DNA from: Alkalibacter saccharofermentans DSM 14828
GTDB lineage: Bacteria; Bacillota; Clostridia; Eubacteriales; Alkalibacteraceae
Assembly (NCBI RefSeq): GCF_900128885.1
Contig: NZ_FQTU01000005.1
Location: forward strand, 89,724 to 153,723
DNA length: 64,000 nt
Direction: 5' to 3'
Shown: piece after piece, positions 34,423-44,074 of the stretch
How positions within the stretch are numbered: the stretch's first letter is position 1
Layout: the number at the start of each line of letters is the position of its first letter
The notes under the pieces: generated by a model
What the model was told of the DNA's origin: nothing
Seen by the model: the letters and a program-made list of their open reading frames with translations, nothing else
Database searches by the model: none
Made by a program: the position numbers and the translations under genes

Positions 34423-34451
34423 ATTTTATCTTTCCTATAATAAGTTGTCAA
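34423..34451 (-). promoter_or_regulatory. Promoter of the small HTH gene
   Basis: Minus-strand TTGACA (34446-34451), 17 bp, TAAAAT (34423-34428). Confidence 0.75.
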
Positions 34452-34919
34452 CATATGCCCTCATCATGCCACTAAATCTATGAATAAACAGCTTGCACCG
34501 ACTAATTTTAGTATTTATTTTTTTATAAATATCATCAGCCATTAATCTTTTTTGCATATTTTTCTTATATGCATTTTAATGCATATAAGAGCATAGGCAC
34601 TGATATCGCCACACATCTCTTAAACCGCCTGTTCCCAGTAAATCGAAACCATATTTCCATTCTTCCTTCCAGTGCATATAAAAAATACGCTTTGCATTTT
34701 TATGCATTTTTTTAGTATTATTCTTACATAAACGCCTCTCCATAATTTAACATTTTTATGGCTTGAATTGTCGCAACCCTTGATATGCAAAGCTTTCAAA
34801 TTTGACACTACTTAATATACTGTGATACCATTATTAATCGGGAGCGTATTTTTAAGCTTCCTTCATACAATAAAACTTTTACTTCGGGCGTCGTCCTGCA
34901 GTAGAAAGGAGTGAGATAG
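34452..34919. repeat. Gene-free AT-rich stretch with clustered ATGCAT motifs
   Basis: No credible gene. It holds a 12-bp inverted repeat CTTATATGCATT / AATGCATATAAG (34564-34589) and further copies of TGCATAT or ATGCATTTT at 34553, 34672 and 34692-34710. It lies between the divergent HTH gene and the betaine transporter operon. A TTGACA (34802-34807) near the right end may belong to the transporter promoter, but no well-spaced -10 was found. Confidence 0.5.
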
Positions 34920-36119
34920 ATGGCAAAAAAAATCAGTTTCCAGCACGTGGTCAAGATTTTCGGAAACAACCCTAAAACAGCTCTTGAGATGCTTAAGCAG
35001 GGAAAAAATAAAGACGAAATATTAGAAAAGACAAAACACGTAGTGGGTATAAACGATGCGTCCTTCGAAGTCAATGAAGGTGAAATCTTCGTAGTTATGG
35101 GACTTTCAGGAAGCGGCAAGTCCACCCTCATTAGATGCATAAACAGGCTTATAGATGTAACCTCAGGCAGCATCCTCATAGACGGGGAGGACATAACAAA
35201 AATGAACAAGGATGAGCTTACGATGCTCAGAAGAAAGAAAATGGGCATGGTTTTTCAAAAATTTGCCCTTCTTCCAAACAGAACGATTCAAGAAAATGTA
35301 CAATACGGGCTTGAAATACAAGGGGTGGATATAGAAGCCCAAGTTAAAAAAGCCAGAGAATCTTTAGACCTGGTAGGTCTTAAAGGATGGTACGACAGCT
35401 ATCCTCACGAGCTTAGCGGAGGAATGCAGCAGCGGGTAGGCCTGGCTAGAGCCTTGGCTGTTGATCCCGACATCCTTCTTATGGATGAGGCCTTTAGTGC
35501 ACTGGACCCTCTTATAAGAAAAGAGATGCAAGACGAGCTTTTGGATTTACAAAACAAAATGAACAAGACGATTGTTTTCATAACCCACGACCTTGACGAG
35601 GCTTTAAAAATCGGGGACAGAATAGCCCTCATGAAGGACGGAGCCATCGTTCAGGTAGGAACACCGGAAGATATCCTAAACAACCCTAACAACGAATACG
35701 TTGCCCGCTTCGTGGAGGATGTGGATGTTAGCAAAGTCCTTACGGCAGAAGACATCATGATAAAGCCCATAACGATAGACTATAAAAAAGACGGGTGCAG
35801 GGTTGGTCTTAGAAAAATGGAAAAAGAAAGTGTTTCCAACCTGTTCGTTGTGGACAGAAGCCGCAAGCTTATTGGCTACGTGGTAGCCGATGACTTGTCC
35901 GAGCTTGTAAAAAAAGGCGAGTCAAGCATCGAATCGGCTATACACAAAAACATCCCAACGGTTTCGCCCGATACCAAGCTTACCAACATATTTCATTTAA
36001 TAGCAGAATCCAGAGTCCCTGTAGCAGTCATCGATGAGGAAAACACTCTTAAAGGGATCATAATAAGAGGTTCTGTTATAAGCGGACTTGTAAGAGGAGG
36101 TGGAGAAGATGCCAGCTAA
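34920..36119 (+). CDS. proV: Glycine betaine/proline ABC transporter ATPase with CBS domains
   Basis: A 399-residue ATPase of the ProU/OpuA osmoprotectant importer. Walker A GLSGSGKST, Q-loop FQKFALLPNRT, signature LSGGMQQR and Walker B ILLMDEAFSALDP are intact. Two CBS domains occupy the C-terminal ~120 residues; in OpuA such domains sense ionic strength and gate transport. It starts a three-gene operon with the permease (10-bp overlap) and, after 163 bases, the binding protein. Named by homology; opuAA would be equally valid. Confidence 0.94.
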   Translation: MAKKISFQHVVKIFGNNPKTALEMLKQGKNKDEILEKTKHVVGINDASFEVNEGEIFVVMGLSGSGKSTLIRCINRLIDVTSGSILIDGEDITKMNKDELTMLRRKKMGMVFQKFALLPNRTIQENVQYGLEIQGVDIEAQVKKARESLDLVGLKGWYDSYPHELSGGMQQRVGLARALAVDPDILLMDEAFSALDPLIRKEMQDELLDLQNKMNKTIVFITHDLDEALKIGDRIALMKDGAIVQVGTPEDILNNPNNEYVARFVEDVDVSKVLTAEDIMIKPITIDYKKDGCRVGLRKMEKESVSNLFVVDRSRKLIGYVVADDLSELVKKGESSIESAIHKNIPTVSPDTKLTNIFHLIAESRVPVAVIDEENTLKGIIIRGSVISGLVRGGGEDAS

Positions 36120-36927
36120 GATACCCTTAGGAGATGTAATTGAAATTTTCATCAACTTCCTGACGGATAATTTTCGCTTTGTATTCAGAGGCATATCCTC
36201 TGGCCTGGGAGCATTTTTAAACGGCCTTGAGGGACTGCTTCTATTCATACCGGCTTTGATCTTTATAATCGCAATAAGCGCACTGGCCTTTAAGCTCGCC
36301 GGCAAATCCGTAGCATTGTTTTCACTGATCGGCCTGTATTTGATATACAATATGGAGCTTTGGGAAGCGGCCATGTCAACCTTGTCAATGGTTTTGACAG
36401 CCACATTTGTTTCCATAATATTTGGCGTGCCTATTGGCATACTTTCAGCCAAGAAGCAAAAAATAAGGCGGCTTGTGATGCCAATCTTGGACCTTATGCA
36501 GACAATGCCGGCATTTGTTTACTTGATACCCGCCATATCCTTTTTCGGCATGGGCAAGGTTCCGGGGCTTTTTGCAACGGTCATATTCGCGATCCCCCCA
36601 TCCATCAGGCTTACCACCCTGGGAATCCAGCAGGTTCCTGAAGATCTTGTTGAAGCCGCGGATGCATTCGGATCCACATCCATGCAGAAGCTTACAAAGG
36701 TTCAGATCCCTTTGGCCATGAAGACTATAATGGCAGGAATCAACCAGACCATAATGCTCTCCTTGTCCATGGTAGTCATATCGGCTATGATCGGCGCCGG
36801 AGGCCTTGGTCGAGAGGTATGGCTTGGGATACAAAGACTATGGATAGGCACCGCTTTTGAAGGCGGACTGGCAGTGGTTATACTTGCCATGGTTCTTGAT
36901 AAGCTTACTCAAAGCGTATCAAAGTAA
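36109..36927 (+). CDS. proW: Glycine betaine/proline ABC transporter permease
   Basis: A 272-residue inner-membrane permease of the ProW type with a short N-terminal helix segment and a BPD_transp_1 core. The cytosolic coupling region (EAADAFGSTSMQKLTKVQIPLA) fits the EAA loop that docks onto ProV. The start is the ATG with AGGAGG eight bases upstream, inside the proV gene; a GTG three codons earlier overlaps that ribosome site. Translational coupling with proV is likely. Confidence 0.93.
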   Translation: MPAKIPLGDVIEIFINFLTDNFRFVFRGISSGLGAFLNGLEGLLLFIPALIFIIAISALAFKLAGKSVALFSLIGLYLIYNMELWEAAMSTLSMVLTATFVSIIFGVPIGILSAKKQKIRRLVMPILDLMQTMPAFVYLIPAISFFGMGKVPGLFATVIFAIPPSIRLTTLGIQQVPEDLVEAADAFGSTSMQKLTKVQIPLAMKTIMAGINQTIMLSLSMVVISAMIGAGGLGREVWLGIQRLWIGTAFEGGLAVVILAMVLDKLTQSVSK

Positions 36928-37090
36928 GATGTTCGCTTAACCATGATTCCGTGCAGCAGTCATTTTCTGTACGGCAAAGCCGGACAACAAACAGTCACTT
37001 CGATGACTAAACGGTGCCATAGGCACTTACAATTTACAGCTTATATCAGCCTTTTGGCTTATATATAAAAAATGAAAAGGGAGAGATTTT

Positions 37091-37936
37091 ATGATTAAAA
37101 GAAGCATTGTAGTATTTTTGCTGATAGCATTATCGGTATTCACAATGGCTTGTGGAACAGGCTCAGAGGATTCAACGACAGTTGAACTCGGATACGTAGC
37201 TTGGGACTCTGAAATAGCGAGCACGAATGTTTTAAAGACCGTGCTTGAAGATGAAGGTTTTGATGTTAACATCACCGATGTCAGCGCATCTTTGATGTAT
37301 CAAGGAGTTGCCCAAGGTGACTTCGACGGGATGGTAGCCGCCTGGCTTCCAACCACTCAGGCTGATTACATGGTCCAATACGGAGACGACCTAATTGACC
37401 TTGGTCCAAACCTGACCGGAACATTGATCGGACTGGTAGTGCCTGCTGACGCTCCTGTAAACAGCATAGAAGATCTTGTCGAGACTAATTATGCTGACGG
37501 AATCATCACAGGAATCGAGCCTGGCGCCGGATTGATGCAGGCAACCTTAACCGTAATCGACTCTTACGGACTTGACTATGAGTTGGTTGAAGGAAGCGAC
37601 GCTTCAATGACAGCTACTCTTGCCGATGCAATTGACAACGACGAAGAAGTGATAGTTACAGGATGGACTCCTCACTGGAAGTTTGCAAGATGGGACCTTA
37701 AATACCTTGAAGATCCTCAAGGCATCTTCGGTGGAGAGGAACAAATCCATACTCTAGTCAGAGAAGGATTTGAAGCCGACAATCCTGAAGCATTTAAGAT
37801 AATATCAAACTTTGAGTGGACTCCGGATGACATGGCAGAGGTTATGGTCATGATTGCCGACGGCACACGTGCAGAAGACGCTGCAAGAGCTTGGGTTGAT
37901 GCAAACCCTGACAAAGTAGCTGCTTGGACTGAATAA
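37091..37936 (+). CDS. proX: Glycine betaine-binding lipoprotein
   Basis: A 281-residue solute-binding protein with a signal peptide and lipobox (VFTMAC, Cys at residue 18), to be anchored outside the membrane. The mature part has the OpuAC fold: VELGYVAWDSEIASTNVL, MVAAWLPTTQADYM and VTGWTPHWKFARWDLKYLEDP, whose tryptophans form the aromatic cage for the quaternary amine. It follows the ATPase and permease and ends at a perfect terminator palindrome. Betaine is the expected ligand; carnitine or proline betaine are alternatives. Confidence 0.94.
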   Translation: MIKRSIVVFLLIALSVFTMACGTGSEDSTTVELGYVAWDSEIASTNVLKTVLEDEGFDVNITDVSASLMYQGVAQGDFDGMVAAWLPTTQADYMVQYGDDLIDLGPNLTGTLIGLVVPADAPVNSIEDLVETNYADGIITGIEPGAGLMQATLTVIDSYGLDYELVEGSDASMTATLADAIDNDEEVIVTGWTPHWKFARWDLKYLEDPQGIFGGEEQIHTLVREGFEADNPEAFKIISNFEWTPDDMAEVMVMIADGTRAEDAARAWVDANPDKVAAWTE

Positions 37937-37944
37937 GTCGTAGC

Positions 37945-37976
37945 AAAAGCACCGATTTTTAAAAATCGGTGCTTTT
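37945..37976. terminator. Terminator, 16-bp perfect palindrome
   Basis: AAAAGCACCGATTTTT joined directly to its complement and followed by T. It lies between the convergent proX and mgtE genes and serves both. Confidence 0.9.
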
Positions 37977-37981
37977 TCATG

Positions 37982-39316
37982 TTAAATTCCAAGTATCCAT
38001 GATGACAGTGAGAAAAATGCCATAAGAGCCACGGCATCCACTATTGTCGTGATCAATGGACCGGCCATTATCGCAGGGTCAAGATTCATTTTCTTTGCCA
38101 TAATCGGCAATGTGCCGCCCACCACCTTGGCCAATACTACCGTCAAGAACAAGCTGATGCAGACGGTAAACGCTATACGTATGTCAGTTCGCTCAAAGAA
38201 GTATATCATTATGAAGTTGACCGAAGCCAACGCCACGCCCACCACGAGACTGACCTTGAACTCTTTGCTTAATACCTTCAGGGTATCCTTAAGCTTTATC
38301 TCATCCAAGGCCAAACCCCTGATTACCAAAGTTGCGGATTGTGATCCCGCGTTACCGCCTGTATCCATAAGACGTGGAATAAATGCCGCCAATATGACCA
38401 CTGATTGAAGTATGTCCTCATAGTTTCGTATTATGGCCCCTGTAAAAGTCGCCGAAATCATAAGTACCAATAGCCATGCTATTCTTTTTTTTGCCAGATT
38501 GAAAATCCCGGATTTCAAATATTCTTCGTCCGATGGCTCCATTGCCGCCATCTTGTGGAAATCCTCGGTGTTTTCCTGTTCGATGATGTCTACTACGTCA
38601 TCTATGGTTATGATTCCAACCAGCCTGCTTTCAGTATCAACTACAGGCATTGCAGTCAAATCGTACTTTTTAAAAAGCATCGCAGTATCTTCCTGGTCTA
38701 AATGGGTGGGTATGGATATTATCTTGGTGTTCATTATATCTTTGATCCTTTTGCTGGAATCGCTTAATATAAGTCTTCTCAAAGACACTATCCCTTGGAG
38801 CTTCCTTCCCTTGTCTATTACGTAACAGGTATTTATCGTCTCCTTGTCCACCCCGGTGCGCTTTATATGTTCCAAAGCCTCTGCTACGCTCATGTCTTCC
38901 TTCAAGTCCACGTACTCGATGGTCATCATGCTTCCTGCAGAATATTCGGGATATTTCAAAAACCTGTTTATAAGATCTCGTTCTTCCTTGGTGGTGTTTT
39001 TCAACACCTTTTTAACTACATTGGCAGGCATCTCCTCCACCATATCAACAGTATCATCAAGGAAAAGCTCGTCGATAATATGCCTGATTTCTTTATCTGT
39101 TATAGCCTCGATTATATGCTGTTTATCCTCTATTGGCATATAAGAAAAAACGTCGGCTACGATTTCCTTTGGCAATAGCCTAAATATCACCAATAGCTTT
39201 TCAACAGGTATCTCTTCCAGGAATTGTGCTATATCAACTACGTTCATTTCAACAATTTCGTTTCTAGCTGCCGTGAACTTTCCTTGGTTGATTAAATCAA
39301 ATAGTTTTTCGTACAT
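37982..39316 (-). CDS. mgtE: Magnesium transporter MgtE
   Basis: A 444-residue Mg2+ channel: N-terminal superhelical domain (residues ~1-120), a CBS pair (~125-250) that closes the pore when cytosolic Mg2+ is high, a plug helix and five C-terminal membrane helices. The pore region shows PRLMDTGGNAGSQSATLVIRGLA and the last part PIMAKKMNLDPAIMAGPLITTIVDA, both signatures of the family. The ATG follows GGAGG. The leader carries an M-box riboswitch, so expression should rise when Mg2+ is low. Confidence 0.96.
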   Translation of the reverse strand: MYEKLFDLINQGKFTAARNEIVEMNVVDIAQFLEEIPVEKLLVIFRLLPKEIVADVFSYMPIEDKQHIIEAITDKEIRHIIDELFLDDTVDMVEEMPANVVKKVLKNTTKEERDLINRFLKYPEYSAGSMMTIEYVDLKEDMSVAEALEHIKRTGVDKETINTCYVIDKGRKLQGIVSLRRLILSDSSKRIKDIMNTKIISIPTHLDQEDTAMLFKKYDLTAMPVVDTESRLVGIITIDDVVDIIEQENTEDFHKMAAMEPSDEEYLKSGIFNLAKKRIAWLLVLMISATFTGAIIRNYEDILQSVVILAAFIPRLMDTGGNAGSQSATLVIRGLALDEIKLKDTLKVLSKEFKVSLVVGVALASVNFIMIYFFERTDIRIAFTVCISLFLTVVLAKVVGGTLPIMAKKMNLDPAIMAGPLITTIVDAVALMAFFSLSSWILGI

Positions 39317-39453
39317 TTCACTAACCTCCTAGGGAGCTATGAAAATACGCCTCGGCAAGGATCATAGCTCCTAATTATTAAATTTTGTCTTTCGATAATC
39401 AAATAACTGTCAGGATCCAAGACCCTCACCACCTTTCGATATAAAAAATAAAA

Positions 39454-39655
39454 AAGCCTTTTATAAGTAAAAGACTTTTTGGCATCACCAATAAAGACTG
39501 TCTTTTACTCGTTGAGTTTTAGCACTGCATGGCTTAGGATTACCCAGCCCCGTTAAGCTATACCTTAACCCGATAAAGCCTGTTGACCCATTGGCATCTC
39601 TCGATGTTTCCGGGTAGGGGCGTATTTCCATGCAGTAGCCTCACCTAACAAAGAT
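39454..39655 (-). promoter_or_regulatory. M-box (ykoK) Mg2+ riboswitch with terminator
   Basis: Minus strand: starts GTTAGGTGAGGCT, contains CCCGGAAACATCGAGAGAT, GCCAATGGGTCAACAGGC and ends GTGCTAAAACTCAACGAG, all conserved M-box segments in order. GTAAAAGAC right after the aptamer can pair with GTCTTTTAC of the downstream terminator (stem AAGTCTTTTA / TAAAAGGCTT plus T6, 39454-39477), the expected antiterminator exchange. It regulates mgtE. Confidence 0.95.
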
Positions 39656-39669
39656 CAGCTATCATATTC

Positions 39670-39698
39670 ATTATACCGACTTATTTGCATCGTTTCAA
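39670..39698 (-). promoter_or_regulatory. Promoter of the M-box-mgtE transcript
   Basis: Minus-strand TTGAAA (39693-39698), 17 bp, TATAAT (39670-39675). Confidence 0.75.
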
Positions 39699-40290
39699 TA
39701 AAAGGACACATGTTTTCAAAAAAACATGATTAAACATGCCCCTGCACACCTTGCAGTATCAAGTTGTAAGTTATAATATGTAAGCAGTAGCATATGCTTA
39801 ATCTGTCATCCAGAGGCTCTGGCACAAACAAATGTCAGTCATTTCGAGCTTGACGAGAAATCTCAGAAAAGTCTGACACTGGAAATGCATATTTAGAGCG
39901 ATCGTTAAACCATGGTGGGACAATGGTTAAAGGTTCGCTTCGCTCACGGGAAGGATTCGCTAGCGCTCATGCAAAGCACACTTTGTGTGAGAAGGGCTCC
40001 CTTTGGTCGCGGGAAAAGCTCGTTTTACTCGCGAGAAAAGCGCAACGCGGGTGTTTTAAGTAGGAAAGCAGAAAGTAGGTCAGTTGGAAAGTGGAAAGGG
40101 ACCAATACGATTGCTTGACAACCGTTTCCCAATCGTTTCCCGATAGCCCAACGATCGTTTAACCTTTATTTACCGCCTCACCGATTCACCGACTTACCGA
40201 CTCACTTTTGACCCAAGAGCAATCCATGCATACCTACAACCTATAACTTATAACATACTGCTCGCTACTTAAAGAAAGGAGCTTCATCCG
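39699..40290. repeat. Gene-free stretch of dispersed repeat sequence
   Basis: No convincing gene. It is a mosaic of short dyads (CCAGAGGCTCTGG, ATTTC-GAG...GAGAAAT, CACACTTTGTGTG, CTCGCGAG) with GC content above its neighbours, plus two similar GATCGTTAAACC / GATCGTTTAACC strings 250 bp apart. The part TTCCCGATAGCCCAACGATC (40136-40155) has a diverged counterpart at 62133-62152. A 68-codon open frame inside it is repeat-derived and not supported. Confidence 0.6.
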
Positions 40291-41466
40291 ATGCTTTTTA
40301 GCCTCTCATTAATACTTATAATAGGATTTGCCCTCAGCGGCATCTTTAACCGCATTAAAATCCCAGGACTCTTAGCAATGATAATAACAGGAATAGTCCT
40401 TGGCCCTTATGTTATGGACTTGATTGCCCCCGAAATTCTTATGATATCTTCGGATCTTCGAAAGATTGCCTTGATAGTGATCCTGGCCAGAGCGGGACTC
40501 AGTCTGGATCTTGAAGATCTAAAGCGGGTGGGCCGTCCTGCAGCATTGATGTGCTTCATACCTGCTACCTTGGAAATTATCGCTATCATTTTATTGGGTC
40601 CCCGATTATTGGGGCTGACCTTGGGAGAGTCCGCAATTTTAGGTGCGGTTCTGGCAGCAGTTTCTCCTGCAGTCATAGTTCCACGGATGCTTTATCTCAT
40701 GGAATCCGGCTACGGCAAGAAAAACAGCATACCTCAACTAATCTTGGCAGGAGCTTCAGTAGACGACATTTACGTAATCGTTCTTTTTGCTGCCTTTTTA
40801 GGAATGCATCAAGGAGAAGGCTTTAACGCAGGCAGCCTGTTCAGCGTTCCGGTATCAATCATCTCCGGAGTAGTCATAGGCATAACGATAGGAGCTTTGT
40901 TGGTAAGAATCTTTAAAATCTTGCATGTAAGGGACACCATAAAAGTTCTGATCATTTTGAGCGTATCGTTTTTATTTGTCTCATTTGAACAGTTTCTAGA
41001 GCCATATTTCCCCATGTCAGGACTGATAGCAGTTATGGCGTTGGGAGGGACCATCCTTAAGCTATACGATATCCTGGCAAAAAGATTGATGGGTAAATTC
41101 TCAAAAATCTGGGTAGGCGCCGAAATACTTCTCTTCGTACTGGTAGGAGCGGCTGTAGATATAACGCTGATACCAAAAGCAGGCTTCTTTGCGGTGCTGT
41201 TGATTTTTGCGGGGCTCGGCGGCAGAGTTCTAGGGGTATGGGTTTCCCTCTTTAAAACTCCTATCGTAGCAAAGGAACGAATATTTTGTTCCATCGCATA
41301 TCTTCCAAAGGCCACCGTACAGGCAGCCATAGGCGCCGTACCCCTGTCCATGGGGGTTCCTTCCGGTGATACCATACTCGCAGTTGCCGTTTTGTCCATT
41401 ATGGTCACGGCTCCCATAGGAGCTTTTGGAATAGATCTGCTCCACGATAAGCTGCTCGAGAAATGA
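40291..41466 (+). CDS. Cation:proton antiporter (monovalent cation/H+, CPA type)
   Basis: A 391-residue membrane protein of 12-13 helices with the Na+/H+ exchanger fold. Typical segments are the N-terminal GIFNRIKIPGLLAMIITGIVLGP, the helix LILARAGLSLDLEDL and the unwound-helix region GASVDDIYVIVLFAAF with an Asp-Asp pair that would bind the exported cation. No C-terminal TrkA domain is present. Probable role: pH and Na+/K+ balance, in keeping with the osmolyte transporter nearby. AAAGGAG precedes the ATG. Confidence 0.87.
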   Translation: MLFSLSLILIIGFALSGIFNRIKIPGLLAMIITGIVLGPYVMDLIAPEILMISSDLRKIALIVILARAGLSLDLEDLKRVGRPAALMCFIPATLEIIAIILLGPRLLGLTLGESAILGAVLAAVSPAVIVPRMLYLMESGYGKKNSIPQLILAGASVDDIYVIVLFAAFLGMHQGEGFNAGSLFSVPVSIISGVVIGITIGALLVRIFKILHVRDTIKVLIILSVSFLFVSFEQFLEPYFPMSGLIAVMALGGTILKLYDILAKRLMGKFSKIWVGAEILLFVLVGAAVDITLIPKAGFFAVLLIFAGLGGRVLGVWVSLFKTPIVAKERIFCSIAYLPKATVQAAIGAVPLSMGVPSGDTILAVAVLSIMVTAPIGAFGIDLLHDKLLEK

Positions 41467-41489
41467 CTTTGATAAGCAAGCTTTCCCTA

Positions 41490-41545
41490 TTGACATATCT
41501 GCTTACTATGTTATAATTACCTTACCCCCTCCCATATGGGGTGTG
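41490..41545 (+). promoter_or_regulatory. copA promoter with GC-rich dyad
   Basis: TTGACA (41490-41495), 16 bp, TATAAT (41512-41517). At the start site lies ACCCCCTCCCATATGGGGTGT, an ACCCC...GGGGT dyad with a perfect inner CCCATATGGG. Its place and sequence suggest a CsoR-like copper operator, less regular than the one before trxA. Confidence 0.6.
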
Positions 41546-41575
41546 TCATAATAAGAAGCTCGAAAGGAGATAACA

Positions 41576-44026
41576 ATGACCAAACAAAAAACTTCTTTTA
41601 AAATAGACGGCATGTCCTGTAGCAGCTGTGCAGCAAACGTTGAGAAGAAATTAAGAGGCTTGAAAGGAATCCAGCAGGCAAACGTCAGCATTGCCACAGA
41701 AAAAGCTCAGGTGGAATTTGACGAATCCACAATCAATATCGAGGCTATCCACAAAGCAGTCGATGAGCTGGGGTTTCAAGCAATACCCGAAGCAACAGAT
41801 GAAAAAAGGCTTGAAAAAGTCCTATTAAAGATTGAAGGCATGTCCTGTACCACATGTGCCGGAAACATCGAAAAGACCCTTGCCGACCTGGTAGGGGCAC
41901 AGAACGTTTCAGTCAACTTCGCATCAGAAAAGGCTACAGTATCCTACGATCCTTCAAAGCTGAGATTGATGGACATCCAAAAGGCTGTAAGCAGCATAGG
42001 CTATAAGGCTTTCTTGGAAGAGGATGCAGCCGAAGGCATCGATGAAGATGAGATTAAAATCAAGAAAACAGAAAAGACTTTGAAGATATCTGTGTTTTTC
42101 ACTAGCCTGATAATGGGTCTTATGGTAATACACATGTTCATAACCCCAATACCAGGGTATCTTCCGATAACAGTCGTTTTGGGGTTTCCTATAATATTTG
42201 GAACAGGGCTCCACGTTCACATAGGAAGCTGGAAAGCGCTTAAGAACAAGAGCCCCAATATGGACGTTCTTGTATCCTTAGGATCACTCCCACCGTATCT
42301 TATCGGGCTTTTGGGATTTTTCTTCCCTATTCAGACATTTATCGAGATGGCTACAACTATCATGACATTCCACTTGATCGGCAAGTACCTTGAGGTAAGA
42401 GCCAAAGGCAGGGCGTCCCAAGCAATCAAAAAGCTCATCCAGATGGGTGCCAAGACAGCTAAAATTGTCATTCAGGGGGAAGAGGTGGAAGTTCCCGTCA
42501 AGGAACTTCAGATTGGGGATGTAATGGTCATCAGACCGGGGGAGAAGATCCCCACTGACGGCATCGTCGTCGATGGATACAGCACTATAGACGAATCCAT
42601 GGCTACCGGTGAATCAATGCCTGTTAAACGCAGCGTTGATGACGAAGTTATCGGAGCTACGATCAACAAGCAAGGACTCTTGAAAGTACGCGTCACAAAG
42701 GTTGGCAAGGACACATTCTTGTCTCAGGTTATAAAAATGATGGAAGAGTGTCAAGGCTCGAAGGTTCCGATTCAGGAATTTGCCGACAGGATAACCGGGT
42801 ACTTTGTTCCTGCCATCATAATAATAACCATAGGAACATTTATTTCATTCAATGTATTTCCGGAGTTTCACCTCGGTATCATACGCTGGGGCGCAAGATT
42901 TTTGCCCTGGGTAAATCCGGATCTGACTCCACTTACTCTAGCTTTTATAACAGCAACGGCGGTTCTTGTAATATCTTGTCCCTGCGCCTTGGGCCTTGGA
43001 ACGCCTACAGCATTGATGGTTGGCAGCGGCATGGGGGCTGAAAGAGGCATTTTAATAAGAAACGGGGAAGCGATACAAACAATAAAGGATACCAAACTGA
43101 TAGCATTCGACAAAACAGGCACCATAACCAAGGGCAAGCCTGAGGTTACAGATATAATAACCGACAAAACAGTAAATGAAAGCTTACTACTAAAATACGC
43201 CGCCTCATTGGAAAATGGTTCGGAGCATCCACTTGCCTTTGCCATTGTTGAAAAAGCCAAAGAAAACAATATCGAGCTAAAAGACATACTGGGTTTTGAA
43301 GCTTTGGTTGGAAGAGGTGTAAAGGGATCTGTTGACGGCAAATCAGTTTTGATTGGAAACAGAAAGCTCATGACCGAAGAGGGCGTGACCTTTGATAAAT
43401 TCGAAGATGATTTGATCCGCCTTGAAGAAGAAGCTAAGACAGCAATGATCGTCGCTGTTGAAGGAAATCTGGCCGGAATCGTAGCAGTTGCCGATCCCAT
43501 CAAGGAGGATTCAGCCCTTGCTATAAAACAGCTCGAAAAAATGGGCATAAAGACAGCAATGATCACCGGAGACAACAAAAGAACAGCTGAAGCAATCGGC
43601 AAGAAAGTAGGCATTAGCCATGTCATCAGCGAAGTATTGCCAGACGGCAAGGTAGACGAAGTCAGAAGGCTTCAGGATGAATACGGAAATGTAGCAATGG
43701 TTGGCGATGGCATCAACGACGCTCCCGCATTAAAACAGTCCAACGTAGGAATAGCTATAGGCACAGGTACTGATATAGCCATTGAGGCTGCAGATGTTAC
43801 CTTGGTTAGAGGAGAGCTTACCAGTATTGTTTCCGCCATCAAGCTATCCAAGGCTATCTTTAGAAAAATTAAGGAAAACTACTTCTGGGCATGGTTTTAC
43901 AACGCATTATTCATACCCGTCGCCATGCTGGGCTTGCTTCATCCCATGCTTGGTGCATCTGCTATGGCATTGAGTTCCTTAAACGTAGTATACAATTCTT
44001 TGAGGCTGAAAAAAGCACAGATTTAA
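41576..44026 (+). CDS. copA: Copper-exporting P1B-type ATPase
   Basis: An 816-residue P-type ATPase. Two N-terminal heavy-metal domains carry GMSCSSC (Cys15, Cys18) and GMSCTTC (Cys91, Cys94). The membrane CPC motif lies in ISCPCALGLGTP, the actuator TGES in MATGESMPV, the phosphorylation site DKTGT, the nucleotide-site HP in GSEHPLAF and the hinge GDGINDAPAL. The last helices show YN and MALSSLNVV, the Cu+-specific pattern. It exports Cu+ from the cytosol. No copZ or csoR is adjacent. Confidence 0.95.
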   Translation: MTKQKTSFKIDGMSCSSCAANVEKKLRGLKGIQQANVSIATEKAQVEFDESTINIEAIHKAVDELGFQAIPEATDEKRLEKVLLKIEGMSCTTCAGNIEKTLADLVGAQNVSVNFASEKATVSYDPSKLRLMDIQKAVSSIGYKAFLEEDAAEGIDEDEIKIKKTEKTLKISVFFTSLIMGLMVIHMFITPIPGYLPITVVLGFPIIFGTGLHVHIGSWKALKNKSPNMDVLVSLGSLPPYLIGLLGFFFPIQTFIEMATTIMTFHLIGKYLEVRAKGRASQAIKKLIQMGAKTAKIVIQGEEVEVPVKELQIGDVMVIRPGEKIPTDGIVVDGYSTIDESMATGESMPVKRSVDDEVIGATINKQGLLKVRVTKVGKDTFLSQVIKMMEECQGSKVPIQEFADRITGYFVPAIIIITIGTFISFNVFPEFHLGIIRWGARFLPWVNPDLTPLTLAFITATAVLVISCPCALGLGTPTALMVGSGMGAERGILIRNGEAIQTIKDTKLIAFDKTGTITKGKPEVTDIITDKTVNESLLLKYAASLENGSEHPLAFAIVEKAKENNIELKDILGFEALVGRGVKGSVDGKSVLIGNRKLMTEEGVTFDKFEDDLIRLEEEAKTAMIVAVEGNLAGIVAVADPIKEDSALAIKQLEKMGIKTAMITGDNKRTAEAIGKKVGISHVISEVLPDGKVDEVRRLQDEYGNVAMVGDGINDAPALKQSNVGIAIGTGTDIAIEAADVTLVRGELTSIVSAIKLSKAIFRKIKENYFWAWFYNALFIPVAMLGLLHPMLGASAMALSSLNVVYNSLRLKKAQI

Positions 44027-44030
44027 AATA

Positions 44031-44067
44031 AAAAAGCAGGAAGGATTTTCATCCCTCCTGCTTTTTT
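44031..44067. terminator. Bidirectional terminator after copA
   Basis: Hairpin AAAAAGCAGGA... / ...TCCTGCTTTTT with one internal mismatch, between convergent copA and the surface protein gene. Confidence 0.88.
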
Positions 44068-44074
44068 ATCTTCG

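Noticed and set aside
34620..34808. 62-codon open frame between the HTH gene and proV
   Set aside because: Rare-residue composition, no ribosome site and no recognisable motif; it spans the ATGCAT cluster.
36928..37090. Possible riboswitch or small gene between proW and proX
   Set aside because: It contains only a short GTGCC-ATA-GGCAC dyad and repeat-like sequence; no known aptamer core or coding frame was found.
39912..40118. 68-codon open frame on the plus strand
   Set aside because: It lies inside dispersed repeat sequence, has no ribosome site, and its composition reflects the repeats.
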